A DNA stretch of 64,000 bases from Diaminobutyricimonas aerilata (GTDB taxonomy: Bacteria; Actinomycetota; Actinomycetes; Actinomycetales; Microbacteriaceae), in the NCBI RefSeq assembly GCF_002797715.1, contig NZ_PGFF01000001.1:2069304-2133303 (forward strand). Reading direction: 5' to 3'. Both the position numbers and the translations under genes were made by a program. Position 1 is the stretch's first letter. Each line of letters begins with the position of its first letter. Positions 43,595 through 52,317 of this stretch are shown here, piece by piece. The notes beneath the pieces were generated by a model. It searched no databases, had not been told where the DNA came from, and saw nothing but the letters and a program-made list of their open reading frames with translations.

Positions 43595-44481
43595 GCGGTC
43601 ACCTCCGTGCCGATGCCCTCGTGGGTGAACACCTCGAGGAGGATGGAATGCGGGATGCGGCCGTCGATGATGGCGGCCTTCGGCACTCCCCCGTCGACCG
43701 CCTCGAGGCACGCGGTCATCTTGGGGATCATGCCCGACTCGAGGCGTGGGATGAGCTCGCGCAGCTCTGTCGCGCTGATGGCCGAGACGAGGGACTCCCG
43801 GTCGGGCCAGTCGCGGTAGAGACCGGCGACGTCGGTGAGCACCACGAGCTTCGCCGCCCCGAGCGCCACCGCGAGCGCGGCGGCGGCGGAGTCGGCGTTG
43901 ACGTTGAGCGACTGCTCGGGGTCGTCGATGTCGGGGGCGATCGTCGAGATGACGGGGATGCGACCGGCGTCCAGGTGGCCGATGACCGCGGCGGGATCCA
44001 CCGCGACGACGTCGCCGACGAGGCCGATGTCGACGGGTTCACCGTCGACGACCACTCCGCGACGGCGTCCCTGGAACAGTCTCGCGTCCTCCCCGGCGAC
44101 CGCCGATGCGAGCGGCCCGTGCGCGTTGATCGAGCTCACCAGCTCGCGACTGACCTGTCCCGTCAATACCATGCGCACCACCTCCATCGCCTCCGGGGTG
44201 GTCACGCGGTAGCCGCCGACGAATTCGCTGCGGATGCCGAGACGGTCGAGCATCGCCGAAATCTGAGGTCCGCCGCCGTGCACGACGACCGGGCGGATGC
44301 CGGCGTAGCGCAGGTAGACCATGTCCTCGGCGAACGACCGGATGAGATCGGCGTCGACCATGGCGTTCCCGCCGAACTTCACGACGATCGTCTCGCCGGA
44401 GAAGCGCTTGAGCCAGGGCAGGCTCTCGATCAGCGTCGCCGCCTTGCCGGCGGCGACCTCGGTGCTCGTGCGTGCGTTCAC
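43591..44481 (-). CDS. argB: acetylglutamate kinase
   Basis: 296 residues. It phosphorylates N-acetylglutamate. Motifs: [40 protein letters not shown] and LTDVAGLY. The N-terminal helix before the core ([23 protein letters not shown]) is the kind that gives arginine-inhibitable, hexameric enzymes, so feedback inhibition is likely. A GTG start at 44481 overlaps the argJ stop. Confidence 0.96.
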
Positions 44482-45629
44482 GAGCTGTACGCGCTGTTCT
44501 CGTGCACGTAGTCGTGCGTGAGGTCGTTCGTGAGGATGGTCGCCTCCGCGGATCCGGTCTTCAGGTCGATGAGCAGGTCGAGCGCGCGTGGGGTGAGGTC
44601 CACCTCGTCGCGCGGTCGGTCCGGGGCGCCGTCGGAGCAGACCCGCACGCCGTTCATGCTGACGTCCACCCGGTACGGGTCGAACGCGGCCGAGGTCGTG
44701 CCGATGGCGGCGAGCACCCGGCCCCAGTTGGGGTCGTTGCCGAACACCGCCGTCTTGAACAGGTTGTTGCGCGCGACGGAACGCCCGACCTCGACGGCGT
44801 CGTCCTCGCTCGCCGCCCCGACGACGCGGATGGTGATCTCGTGGGAAGCGCCCTCCGCATCCGCCATCAGCTGGCGGGCGAGGTCCTGACACAGGTCGGC
44901 GAGGGCGCTGGTGAACTCGTCCAGATCGGGCCGGATGCCGGAGGCGCCCGAGGCGAGCAGAGTCACCTGGTCGTTCGTCGAGGTGCAGCCGTCGGAGTCG
45001 AGGCGGTCGAAGCTCACCCGGGTGGCCCGCCGCAGGGTCGCATCGAGTTCCGCGGGCTCGAGGTCCGCGTCGGTCGTGAGCACGACGAGCATCGTCGCGA
45101 GGGCGGGGGCGAGCATGCCGGCGCCCTTCGCCATGCCGCCGATGCTCCAGCCGTCGCGGCGTACCACGGCCGTCTTGGGGACGGTATCGGTCGTCATGAT
45201 CGCGCGTGCCGCATCCGGCCCACCGTCCGCGGCGAGCGCCGCGGCGGCCGCCTCGACGCCGCTCATCAGGCGGTCGCGATCGAGCTGCTCACCGATCAGA
45301 CCGGTCGAGCAGACGAGCACGTCACCGGCGGAGACCCCGAGCGCTTCCGCCACCGCCTCGGCGGTCGCGTGCGTGGTCTGGAATCCCTGCGCGCCGGTGA
45401 AGCAGTTCGCCCCGCCGGAGTTCAGCACGACGGCGGTGACCTGTCCGTCGACGACCGCGCGTTCCGACCAGAGGATCGGGTTCGCCTTGGCCCGGTTGCT
45501 CGTGAACACGGCGGCCCCGTGTCGGCGCGGTCCCGTGCTGACGACGAGGGCCAGGTCGAGGGCGCCGCTGGTCTTGAGCCCGGCGCTCACGCCGCTCGCG
45601 GTGAACCCCTTCGGGTCGGTGACGCTCAC
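44478..45629 (-). CDS. argJ: bifunctional glutamate N-acetyltransferase/ornithine acetyltransferase
   Basis: 383 residues. It recycles acetyl groups from acetylornithine to glutamate. The self-cleavage site is [10 protein letters not shown] (cleaved before Thr), and [14 protein letters not shown] is a family signature. This makes the cyclic pathway, in which argA is needed only to prime. The start is GTG, overlapping the argC stop by 4 bases. Confidence 0.96.
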   Translation of the reverse strand: MSVTDPKGFTASGVSAGLKTSGALDLALVVSTGPRRHGAAVFTSNRAKANPILWSERAVVDGQVTAVVLNSGGANCFTGAQGFQTTHATAEAVAEALGVSAGDVLVCSTGLIGEQLDRDRLMSGVEAAAAALAADGGPDAARAIMTTDTVPKTAVVRRDGWSIGGMAKGAGMLAPALATMLVVLTTDADLEPAELDATLRRATRVSFDRLDSDGCTSTNDQVTLLASGASGIRPDLDEFTSALADLCQDLARQLMADAEGASHEITIRVVGAASEDDAVEVGRSVARNNLFKTAVFGNDPNWGRVLAAIGTTSAAFDPYRVDVSMNGVRVCSDGAPDRPRDEVDLTPRALDLLIDLKTGSAEATILTNDLTHDYVHENSAYSS

Positions 45630-46672
45630 GGGGCGACCCCCTCGATCGGCAGGCCGGCGGTCTCGTCGAGTCCGAGGGCGAGGTTGGCGGACTGGATGGC
45701 GGCGCCGGCGGTGCCCTTCACGAGGTTGTCGAGCGCCGTCACGGTCACCAGGCGCCGCGCGTCGAGGTCGATGGCCAGCCCGATGAGGGCCGTGTTCGCC
45801 CCGACGGTGTCGGCCGTGCGGGGGAACGCGCCCGCCGGGAGCACGTGCACGAACGGTTCGCCGTCGTACGCGCGACCGTACGCCTCGCGCAGCTCCTCCT
45901 CGGTGACGCCGTCGCGCACGCGGGCGGTCGACGTGGCGAGGATGCCGCGGGACATCGGCACGAGCACCGGCGTGAACGAGATGTGCACGTCGTCCCCGCC
46001 CGCGGCGGCGAGGTTCTGCTGGATCTCGGGCGTGTGCCGGTGGACGCCGCCGACCCCGTAGGCGGAGGCGGATCCCATGATCTCGCTCGCGAGCAGGTGG
46101 GGCTTGAGCGCCTTGCCCGCACCGGAGGTGCCGACGGCGAGCACGGCGACGAGGTCGTCCGCGGCGACGAGTCCGGCCCCCACCGCCGGCGCGAGGCCGA
46201 GGGTGATGGCGGTCACGTTGCAGCCGGGAACGGCGATGCGACGGGCGTCACGCAGCCGTTCGCGCTGGGCTCCTCCGCCGGCGAGTGGAAGTTCCGGCAG
46301 ACCGTAGGGCCAGGCGCCGTAGAAGTCGCCGCCGTAGAAGCGTGCCCACGCGTCCTCGTCGACGAGCCGGTGGTCGGCTCCGCAGTCGACGACGAGGGCG
46401 TCGTCGCCGAGCTCCGCGGTGATCGCGCCGGACGCGCCGTGCGGCAGGGCGAGGAAGACGACGTCGTGACCGCGGAGGTTCTCCGCCGTCGTCTCGACGA
46501 GATCGAGATGGGCGAGCGAACGCAGGTGGGGCTGCACATCGATGAGACGCTGGCCGGCGTTCGAGTGCGCGGTGACGGTCGTCACGCGCAGGTGGGGGTG
46601 GGAGGCGAGCAGACGCAGCAGCTCTCCCCCGGCGTAGCCACTGGCGCCGGCGACGGCGACCGTGAGGGACAT
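45626..46672 (-). CDS. argC: N-acetyl-gamma-glutamyl-phosphate reductase
   Basis: 348 residues. NADPH-binding motif [18 protein letters not shown] at the N-terminus, the catalytic cysteine in [14 protein letters not shown], and the HRHTPEI region. It is the first gene of argCJBDF. GGAGCC lies 1-6 bases before the ATG, preceded by the arginine-rich leader and stem-loop at 46712-46825, which probably control the unit. Confidence 0.96.
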   Translation of the reverse strand: MSLTVAVAGASGYAGGELLRLLASHPHLRVTTVTAHSNAGQRLIDVQPHLRSLAHLDLVETTAENLRGHDVVFLALPHGASGAITAELGDDALVVDCGADHRLVDEDAWARFYGGDFYGAWPYGLPELPLAGGGAQRERLRDARRIAVPGCNVTAITLGLAPAVGAGLVAADDLVAVLAVGTSGAGKALKPHLLASEIMGSASAYGVGGVHRHTPEIQQNLAAAGGDDVHISFTPVLVPMSRGILATSTARVRDGVTEEELREAYGRAYDGEPFVHVLPAGAFPRTADTVGANTALIGLAIDLDARRLVTVTALDNLVKGTAGAAIQSANLALGLDETAGLPIEGVAP

Positions 46673-46711
46673 GGCTCCTCGTTTCGTGAGAGTCGGGCAG
46701 AGACCATCGAC

Positions 46712-46751
46712 GGCGACGCAGCGCGGCCTGAGGCCGGGTTGCCGCGTCGCC
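46712..46751 (-). promoter_or_regulatory. stem-loop between arginine-rich leader and argC (attenuator candidate)
   Basis: On the minus strand GGCGACGCGGC (46751-46741) pairs with GCTGCGTCGCC (46722-46712): 11 bp with one G-U pair, around AACCCGGCCTCAGGCCGC, which itself holds GGCC-TCA-GGCC. The 5' arm begins at the last base of the leader's stop codon. No U-run follows, so a Rho-dependent or translational mechanism is as likely as intrinsic termination. Confidence 0.6.
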
Positions 46752-46825
46752 TAGCGTCGCTCGCCGCGGGTGCGACGGCGCAGACGACGGCCCAGGGCCG
46801 TCGGGATGCCGCGCGTGTCGCTCAC
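46751..46825 (-). CDS. arginine-rich leader peptide upstream of argC (24 codons)
   Basis: The frame starts at GTG 46825 and ends at TAG. It reads MSDTRGIPTALGRRLRRRTR followed by GERR, with nine arginines in 24 residues, dense toward the end. A -10 box (TACGGT) lies six bases before the GTG, giving a leaderless mRNA. Codons 8-14 contain an internal perfect hairpin (46785-46803). A ribosome starved of arginyl-tRNA would pause here and change folding before argC. The call is from sequence alone; I know of no described homologue. Confidence 0.55.
   Translation of the reverse strand: MSDTRGIPTALGRRLRRRTRGERR
46785..46803 (-). promoter_or_regulatory. hairpin inside the arginine leader ORF
   Basis: CGACGGCC-CTG-GGCCGTCG on the minus strand is an 8-bp perfect stem with a three-base loop within codons 8-14 of the leader. 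It could pause polymerase so that the ribosome catches up, as leader pause hairpins do. The CGTCGC in the codons that follow could also pair with GCGACG of the downstream stem's 5' arm. Confidence 0.4.
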
Positions 46826-46831
46826 CCCACC

Positions 46832-46860
46832 ACCGTATCGGTCCGTCCCACGTGCCGCCA
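46832..46860 (-). promoter_or_regulatory. promoter of the arginine leader and argCJBDF
   Basis: TTGGCG, then 18 bases, then TACGGT on the minus strand: a fair -35 and a TANNNT -10. The -10 box ends six bases before the leader GTG, so the first transcribed base is probably the G of the start codon. There is no space for a ribosome-binding site, as expected for leaderless translation. Confidence 0.55.
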
Positions 46861-47057
46861 ATCGCGGGCCGGTGCGGCGCCCCCGGTCCGGGAGTGCAGC
46901 GGATGCGGGTGGTCGGCGCCTCGCGGTCGTGCAGGGAGAGCGGAACCCACAATCGCGCGTCGGCGCGGCGCAACCGATCCACGGCGCGCCGCGCCGGATA
47001 TCCGCTCTCGCTGCCGCGCGAAACCGCCCGGCAGCTCCGCTCTCGCTGCCGCGGGAG
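46861..47057. other. pheT-argC intergenic: repeats and hairpin downstream of pheT
   Basis: About 200 non-coding bases. An 18-bp direct repeat (TCCGCTCTCGCTGCCGCG) occurs at 47001-47018 and 47036-47053, 35 bases apart. Between the copies GCTGCCG (47010-47016) pairs with CGGCAGC (47029-47035). Lying just past the pheT stop, this may be the pheST terminator. Confidence 0.45.
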
Positions 47058-49535
47058 CTACTCGCGGAGGGTCGCCCCGGTCAGGTCCGTCGCGCGCGCG
47101 ACCCCGGCGAGCTTCGCCTCGGTCGCCTCGGCCGCCGTGAGCGTGCGGTCCGCAGCCCGGAAGCGCAAGGCGAACGTGAGCGACTTGGTGCCCGGCTCGA
47201 GGCCGGTGCCGCGGTAGTCGTCGACGAGGTGCACGTGCTCGAGCAGGGGGCCGGCGCCCGCGCGGACGGCTTCGAGCACCTCGGCGGCGGGCACGTCCGT
47301 CGCGACGACGAGCGACAGGTCCTGCGTCGCCGCCGGGTAGCCGGAGATCGGCGAGGGTACGACGTCGACCGGCGCGGCGGCGATGACCGCGTCGAGGTCG
47401 AGCTCGACGATCGCGACGACGCGCGGAAGGTCGGCGTCCGCGGCGAGCGCGGGCAGGAGCTCCCCGGCGACGCCGACCTCGACGTCCCCGCACAGCACCC
47501 GTGCGGTGCGTCCCGGATGGAGGGCCGGGTGCGACCCGGTCTCGACGCGCAGGGCGGCCCCCACGGCGGCACCGAGCTGCTGCACGGCCGCGAGCGCGTC
47601 GGCCAATCCGGCCGACTCGGCCGCACGACCGGGACCGCGCGGCACGGCGTTCCCTACGAAGAGGGCGCCGACGTGCCACGGCTGGGCGGGAAGGGAGTCG
47701 TGGAGCTCGCGCAGCACCTCGGCCTCCGGGAGTGCCGCCCCTCGGGGCAGGGTGTCCGACCCGTAGCGGCGTCCACTCTCGGGCAGGAAGACCGTGCCGA
47801 TCTCGAACAGCGCGAGGTCGGTCAAGCCGCGGGAGAGATTGCGGCGCGCGATGTCGATGAGTCCCGGCAGCAGTGAGCGGCGCAGCAGCGCGGCCTCGGA
47901 GTCGAGCGCGTTGGCGAGCCTGATCGACGGCGCGTCGCCGGAGAACAACCGCTGACGCGCCTCGCTCACGAACGGATAGGCGAGCACCTCCGTGCCGCCG
48001 CCGGCGGCGAGCTGCGTCGCGACCGCACGACGCAGTCGCTGCGCTCGGCTCAGTCCGCGTCCCGGGGGCGCGACGGGCAGCAGCGACGGGATCGCGTCGT
48101 AGCCGCGGATGCGGGCGACCTCCTCGACGAGGCTCGGCACGTCGACGAGGTCGGGACGCCAGCTCGGCGGGGTGACCCGCATCGGCTCCCCCGCCTCGAC
48201 GGTCGCGCCGATCTGCCGAAGGGTCGCGGCGACCTCGTCGGCGGTGTACGGCACGCCGACGAGGCGCGTGGCGGCGTCGGCGGGCAGCTCGATGACCGCC
48301 GCCGGCGTCGTGACGTCGTACTCGGAGCCGAGCGCGTCGATGACGCCACCACCGAGCTCGACGAGCAGCCGCGCGACGCGCTCCGCGGCGACGCGCGCGA
48401 CCGCGGGGTCCACGCCGCGTTCGAAGCGCTTGGACGCTTCGCTGGGCAGCTTGTGCCGGCGCGCGGTGCGGGCGATCGACACCGGGTCGAAGTTCGCCGC
48501 CTCGATGAGTACGTCGGTCGTCGTCGCGCCGATCTCGGTGCTCGCGCCGCCCATCACGCCGGCGAGCCCGACCGGACCCGAGTGGTCGGTGATGAGCAGG
48601 TCTTCGGGGTGCAGGGTGCGCGTGACGTCGTCGAGCGTGGTGAGGGTCTCCCCGTCGCGCGCGCGGCGCACGGTGATCCCGCCGGTGAGCTTCGCGAGGT
48701 CGTAGCCGTGGATGGGCTGTCCGAGCTCCCACATGACGTAGTTGGTGACGTCGACGGCGAGCGAGATCGACCGGATGCCGGCGAGCTTGAGGCGGGCGAT
48801 CATCCACGCCGGCGTCGGCCGGGTGGCGTCGATGCCGCGCACCACGCGCGTGACGAACACGTCGCAGCCGGCACGGCCGCGGATCGGGGCGTCCTCGTCG
48901 ATCGACACCGGGAAGCCGGCGGCGCCGCCGACCTCGAGGGCGTCCGCGGGATCGCGGAAGGCGGCGCCGGTGGAGTGCGAGTACTCGCGGGCGATCCCGC
49001 GCACCGAGAACGCGTAGCCGCGATCGGGGGTGACGTTGACCTCGACGGCGAAGTCGTCCAGACCGAGCAGGGCACGGGCATCCGTCCCCGGCTCCGCCTC
49101 GATGCCGAGGGTCGAGAGCACGAGGATGCCGGCGTGGTCCTCACCGAGGCCGAGTTCCTTGACGGAGGCGATCATGCCGTCGGAGACATGCCCGTACGTC
49201 TTGCGCGCCGCGATGGGGAACGGCCCGGGCAGCACGGCGCCCGGCAGCGTCACGACGACGGAGTCGCCGACGGCGAAGTTGTGGGCGCCGCAGACGATTC
49301 CGCGGGGGGCGTCCTCCCCCACGTCGACCTGGCACCAGCGGATCGTCTTGCCGTTCGACTGCGGTTCGTCGACGAAGTCGAGCACGCGGCCGACGACGAC
49401 CGGTCCTTCGACCCCGAAGCCGTGTACGTCCTCCTCTTCGAGGCCGACCTTCACGAGCGCGGCGTGCAGGTGCTCCGCCGTGACGGTGTCGGGCAGGTCG
49501 ACCCATTCGCCGAGCCAGCTCACCGGTACACGCAT
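47058..49535 (-). CDS. pheT: phenylalanine--tRNA ligase beta subunit
   Basis: 825 residues. An EMAP-like tRNA-binding domain (residues about 40-150, VVVGRVLDFV, RGIVCGAHNFAVGD), the B3/B4 editing domain, B5 (YTADEVAATLRQIGATVEAGE), a degenerate class II core, and a C-terminal FDX-ACB anticodon-binding domain (SGYPAATQDLSLVV, TFALRFRAADRTLT). It forms the alpha2-beta2 enzyme with pheS, with a one-base... start/stop overlap between the two genes. Confidence 0.97.
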   Translation of the reverse strand: MRVPVSWLGEWVDLPDTVTAEHLHAALVKVGLEEEDVHGFGVEGPVVVGRVLDFVDEPQSNGKTIRWCQVDVGEDAPRGIVCGAHNFAVGDSVVVTLPGAVLPGPFPIAARKTYGHVSDGMIASVKELGLGEDHAGILVLSTLGIEAEPGTDARALLGLDDFAVEVNVTPDRGYAFSVRGIAREYSHSTGAAFRDPADALEVGGAAGFPVSIDEDAPIRGRAGCDVFVTRVVRGIDATRPTPAWMIARLKLAGIRSISLAVDVTNYVMWELGQPIHGYDLAKLTGGITVRRARDGETLTTLDDVTRTLHPEDLLITDHSGPVGLAGVMGGASTEIGATTTDVLIEAANFDPVSIARTARRHKLPSEASKRFERGVDPAVARVAAERVARLLVELGGGVIDALGSEYDVTTPAAVIELPADAATRLVGVPYTADEVAATLRQIGATVEAGEPMRVTPPSWRPDLVDVPSLVEEVARIRGYDAIPSLLPVAPPGRGLSRAQRLRRAVATQLAAGGGTEVLAYPFVSEARQRLFSGDAPSIRLANALDSEAALLRRSLLPGLIDIARRNLSRGLTDLALFEIGTVFLPESGRRYGSDTLPRGAALPEAEVLRELHDSLPAQPWHVGALFVGNAVPRGPGRAAESAGLADALAAVQQLGAAVGAALRVETGSHPALHPGRTARVLCGDVEVGVAGELLPALAADADLPRVVAIVELDLDAVIAAAPVDVVPSPISGYPAATQDLSLVVATDVPAAEVLEAVRAGAGPLLEHVHLVDDYRGTGLEPGTKSLTFALRFRAADRTLTAAEATEAKLAGVARATDLTGATLRE

Positions 49536-50575
49536 CAGACCACCATCCCGAACTGCTGCGAGAAGCGGATGTCGCCCTCGACCATGTCACGCATGTCGTT
49601 CATGTCGTTGCGGAACTGCAGGGTGCGCTCGATGCCCATGCCGAACGCGAAGCCCTGGAACTCGTCCGGGTCGATGCCGGCCGCGCGCAGCACGTTCGGG
49701 TTGACCATGCCGCATCCGCCCCATTCGACCCAGCGCGCGCCACCCTTCGCGTTCGGCTGCCAGACGTCCATCTCGGCGCTCGGCTCGGTGAACGGGAAGT
49801 AGTTGGGACGCAGCCGGATCTGCGCCTCCGGGCCGAACATCGACCGGGCGAGGTGCTCGAGCGTGCCGCGCAGGTGCGCCATGGTGAGCCCGCGGTCGAT
49901 CGCGATGCCCTCGATCTGGTGGAAGACGGGGGTGTGGGTGGCGTCGAGCTCGTCGGTGCGATACACCCGGCCGGGTGCGACGACGTACAGCGGCAGGGGG
50001 CGTCCGAGCAGGGAGCGCACCTGCACCGGGGACGTGTGCGTGCGCAGCACGAGGTGACGCTCCACGGGATCGATGAAGAACGTGTCCTGCATCGCGCGGG
50101 CAGGGTGGTCCTCGTCGAAGTTCAGCGCGTCGAAGTTGAACCACTCGTTCTCGAGCTCGGGACCTTCCGCGACCTCCCATCCCATGCCGACGAAGACGTC
50201 GCTCATCTGCTCCATGAGCAGCGTCAGCGGATGCCGTGCGCCGGGCGTCCACCGCGGCGGCACCGCGGTCACGTCTACCGTCTCGGCCTCGAGCCGCGCC
50301 GCCTCCTCCGCCTCGACGAGCTCGGCCTCCCGCGCGGCGATCGCGCCGTTGACCCGGCCGCGGGCCTGGCCGACGAGCTTGCCGAACTCGGCCTTCCGGT
50401 CGGCGGGCACGTCGCGCAGTTGCGCGTTGAAGCGCGCGAGCGGCGAGGACTCCCCCGCGTGGGCGGAACGGGCGGACTTCAGCTCGTCGGAGCTCGTCGC
50501 TGCGGCGATCGCCGCGAGCGCGGCCTCGACCGCCTCGGCGACACCGGACTCGCTGATCGAGGGGGCATCTGACAC
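49535..50575 (-). CDS. pheS: phenylalanine--tRNA ligase alpha subunit
   Basis: 346 residues. An N-terminal coiled coil (ESSPLARFNAQLRDVPADRKAEFGKLVGQARG), then the class II catalytic core: motif 2 around VYRTDELDATHTPVFHQIEG and motif 3 GFAFGMGIERTLQFR. The start is a GTG at 50575; TAGACT lies eight bases before it and may be the -10 of an almost leaderless mRNA, within 22 bases of the permease gene's stop. No T-box or Phe-rich leader is present. Confidence 0.97.
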   Translation of the reverse strand: MSDAPSISESGVAEAVEAALAAIAAATSSDELKSARSAHAGESSPLARFNAQLRDVPADRKAEFGKLVGQARGRVNGAIAAREAELVEAEEAARLEAETVDVTAVPPRWTPGARHPLTLLMEQMSDVFVGMGWEVAEGPELENEWFNFDALNFDEDHPARAMQDTFFIDPVERHLVLRTHTSPVQVRSLLGRPLPLYVVAPGRVYRTDELDATHTPVFHQIEGIAIDRGLTMAHLRGTLEHLARSMFGPEAQIRLRPNYFPFTEPSAEMDVWQPNAKGGARWVEWGGCGMVNPNVLRAAGIDPDEFQGFAFGMGIERTLQFRNDMNDMRDMVEGDIRFSQQFGMVV

Positions 50576-50596
50576 GAGGGTCGAGTCTACCGAGCG

Positions 50597-51595
50597 CTAG
50601 GGGTTGCCGCCGCCGTCGCCCGAGCCGCCGGACGCACCGGAATCGGATCCACTGCCGGACGGGAACGCCCCGCCGCTGCGGTCGTCGAAGGTCACCGGCA
50701 GTTGCGTGCCGGCCATCCCCGCGCCGCCGAGCTGCTGCACGACCCGTGCCGCCTGCTTGGTGCGACGGCCGCCTCGGCCGGAGGCCGTGCGCCGCGCGAG
50801 CAACCGGGCCAGCCACGACAAGAGGAGGTTCACCGCGAGGTAGACCGCAAGCACGACGAAGAACAACGTGAAGAGGTAGCGGCTGCCGAACGTCGTCGTG
50901 GCCTGCCGCAGGCCGATGTTGAGCAGCTCCTGGTAGCCGATGATCGAGGCGAGCGAGGTGTCCTTCAGCAGCACGACGAGCTGCGCGATGATGATCGGCA
51001 GCATCTGCCGGAACGCCTGCGGGAACTCGATCGAGAAGCGCGTCTGCAGCGGGGTGAGGCCGATCGCGAGGCCCGATTCGCGCTGTCCGCGCGGCAGTGA
51101 GTTGATGCCCGCCCGCAGCGCCTCGCCGATGATCGCACCGTTGTAGAGCACGAGGCCGATGACGCCCGCCCAGTACGCGCCGGTCGAGAAGACCAGGAGC
51201 GTGAAGAGCATGAGCAGCAGCACCGGCATGCCGCGCAGGAACTCGATGACGATGATCGCCGGGATGCGGATGAACGCGGTGCGAGCGGTGCGGGCCATCG
51301 AGAGCAGCACGCCGAGCACGAGCGCCCCGACGGCGGCCACAGCAGCCATCTGGAGGGTTGCGAGCAGACCGCGCTGCAGGATGGTGCGCCAGAGGGCGCG
51401 GTCGGCGAGGATGTCCCACCGGCTGGGGTCGAACATCCCGGGCGTCTCGACGCCGCCGGCGTTGACGCGCGGCGCGGCGAGCATGACCACGATCGCGGCG
51501 AGTCCGGCGAGGATCACGAGACCGCCGAGGATCGAGATGAGCAGGGAGCGTCGACGGGCCTTCGGCCCGGGCACGTCGTAGAGCACGCTGGTCAT
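50597..51595 (-). CDS. gluD: glutamate-type ABC transporter permease (GluD-like)
   Basis: 332 residues, a His/Glu/Gln/Arg-opine family permease. Five to six membrane segments, the EAA loop around YNGAIIGEALRAGINSLPRGQRESGLAIGLTPLQ, and a long Gly/Ser-rich cytoplasmic tail (residues about 270-332), an actinobacterial feature of GluD. It would pair with the shorter GluC-like permease (4-base overlap). Confidence 0.9.
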   Translation of the reverse strand: MTSVLYDVPGPKARRRSLLISILGGLVILAGLAAIVVMLAAPRVNAGGVETPGMFDPSRWDILADRALWRTILQRGLLATLQMAAVAAVGALVLGVLLSMARTARTAFIRIPAIIVIEFLRGMPVLLLMLFTLLVFSTGAYWAGVIGLVLYNGAIIGEALRAGINSLPRGQRESGLAIGLTPLQTRFSIEFPQAFRQMLPIIIAQLVVLLKDTSLASIIGYQELLNIGLRQATTTFGSRYLFTLFFVVLAVYLAVNLLLSWLARLLARRTASGRGGRRTKQAARVVQQLGGAGMAGTQLPVTFDDRSGGAFPSGSGSDSGASGGSGDGGGNP

Positions 51596-52239
51596 CGCAG
51601 CACCGCCACCTTCCGCTCGAGGGCGCCGGCGAACTGGCCGAGCGGCACCGTGATGACGAGGTAGAGCACGGCTATGCCGAGCATGATCGGGATGACCTCG
51701 TCGCCCCGCAACTGCACGATCTGCCGCGAGGTCGCGAACAGCTCGACGACGGCGAAGCCGCCCGCGACCGAGGTGTTCTTGGTGAGCGCGATGAGCACGT
51801 TGATGAGCGGCGGGATCACCATGCGGATCGCCTGCGGCAGCACCACCGCGCCGAGCGTCTGCCGGAAGTCCAGCCCGATCGCCCGAGCCGCCTCGGCCTG
51901 ACCGACGGGCACGCCGTTGACGCCCGATCGCACGGCCTCGGCGACGAAGGGCGAGGTGTAGAAGGTGAGGCCGATGAGCGCGAACGTCACGTAGTCGAAG
52001 TCGACGTCGAGGATCGGCAGCACGAAGGCGCAGAAGAACAGGATGAGCGTGAGCGGGGTGTTGCGCAGCAGCTCGGTGTACACCGTCGCGAAGCCGCGGA
52101 ACGCCGCGACGGGAGAGATGCGCATCGCGGCGACGATCGTGCCGAGCACGAGCGCGCCGGCGCCGGAGATCACGAGCAGCCGCAGCGTCATCAGGAACCC
52201 GTCGACGAACCTCGGCAGGTTCTCGATGATGGCGTCCAT
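51592..52239 (-). CDS. gluC: glutamate-type ABC transporter permease (GluC-like)
   Basis: 215 residues, the shorter permease of the polar amino acid family. The membrane segments are FLMTLRLLVISGAGALVLGTI, LTLILFFCAFVLPIL and later ones; the EAA loop is in VAEAVRSGVNGVPVGQAEAARAIGLDFRQ. It forms the channel with GluD. It is separated from gluB by a strong stem-loop. Confidence 0.9.
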   Translation of the reverse strand: MDAIIENLPRFVDGFLMTLRLLVISGAGALVLGTIVAAMRISPVAAFRGFATVYTELLRNTPLTLILFFCAFVLPILDVDFDYVTFALIGLTFYTSPFVAEAVRSGVNGVPVGQAEAARAIGLDFRQTLGAVVLPQAIRMVIPPLINVLIALTKNTSVAGGFAVVELFATSRQIVQLRGDEVIPIMLGIAVLYLVITVPLGQFAGALERKVAVLR

Positions 52240-52270
52240 GTCACCTCTCGGGTCGAAGGAAGGGCGGGGA

Positions 52271-52304
52271 ACGGCCCGCCCGGACGCGCGTCCGGGCGGG
52301 CCGT
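52271..52304 (-). terminator. strong stem-loop between gluB and gluC
   Basis: ACGGCCCGCCCGGAC-GCGC-GTCCGGGCGGGCCGT: 15 perfect base pairs with a four-base loop, 14 bases past the gluB stop and 32 bases before the gluC start. It probably acts as a partial terminator or RNA-stability element that keeps the binding protein more abundant than the permeases. Confidence 0.8.
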
Positions 52305-52317
52305 CGTCAGGTTCGAC

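Noticed and set aside
50576-50596. Possible T-box or Phe-rich attenuator before pheS
   Set aside because: Only 21 bases separate pheS from the permease gene, and neither structure nor a Phe-rich frame is present.
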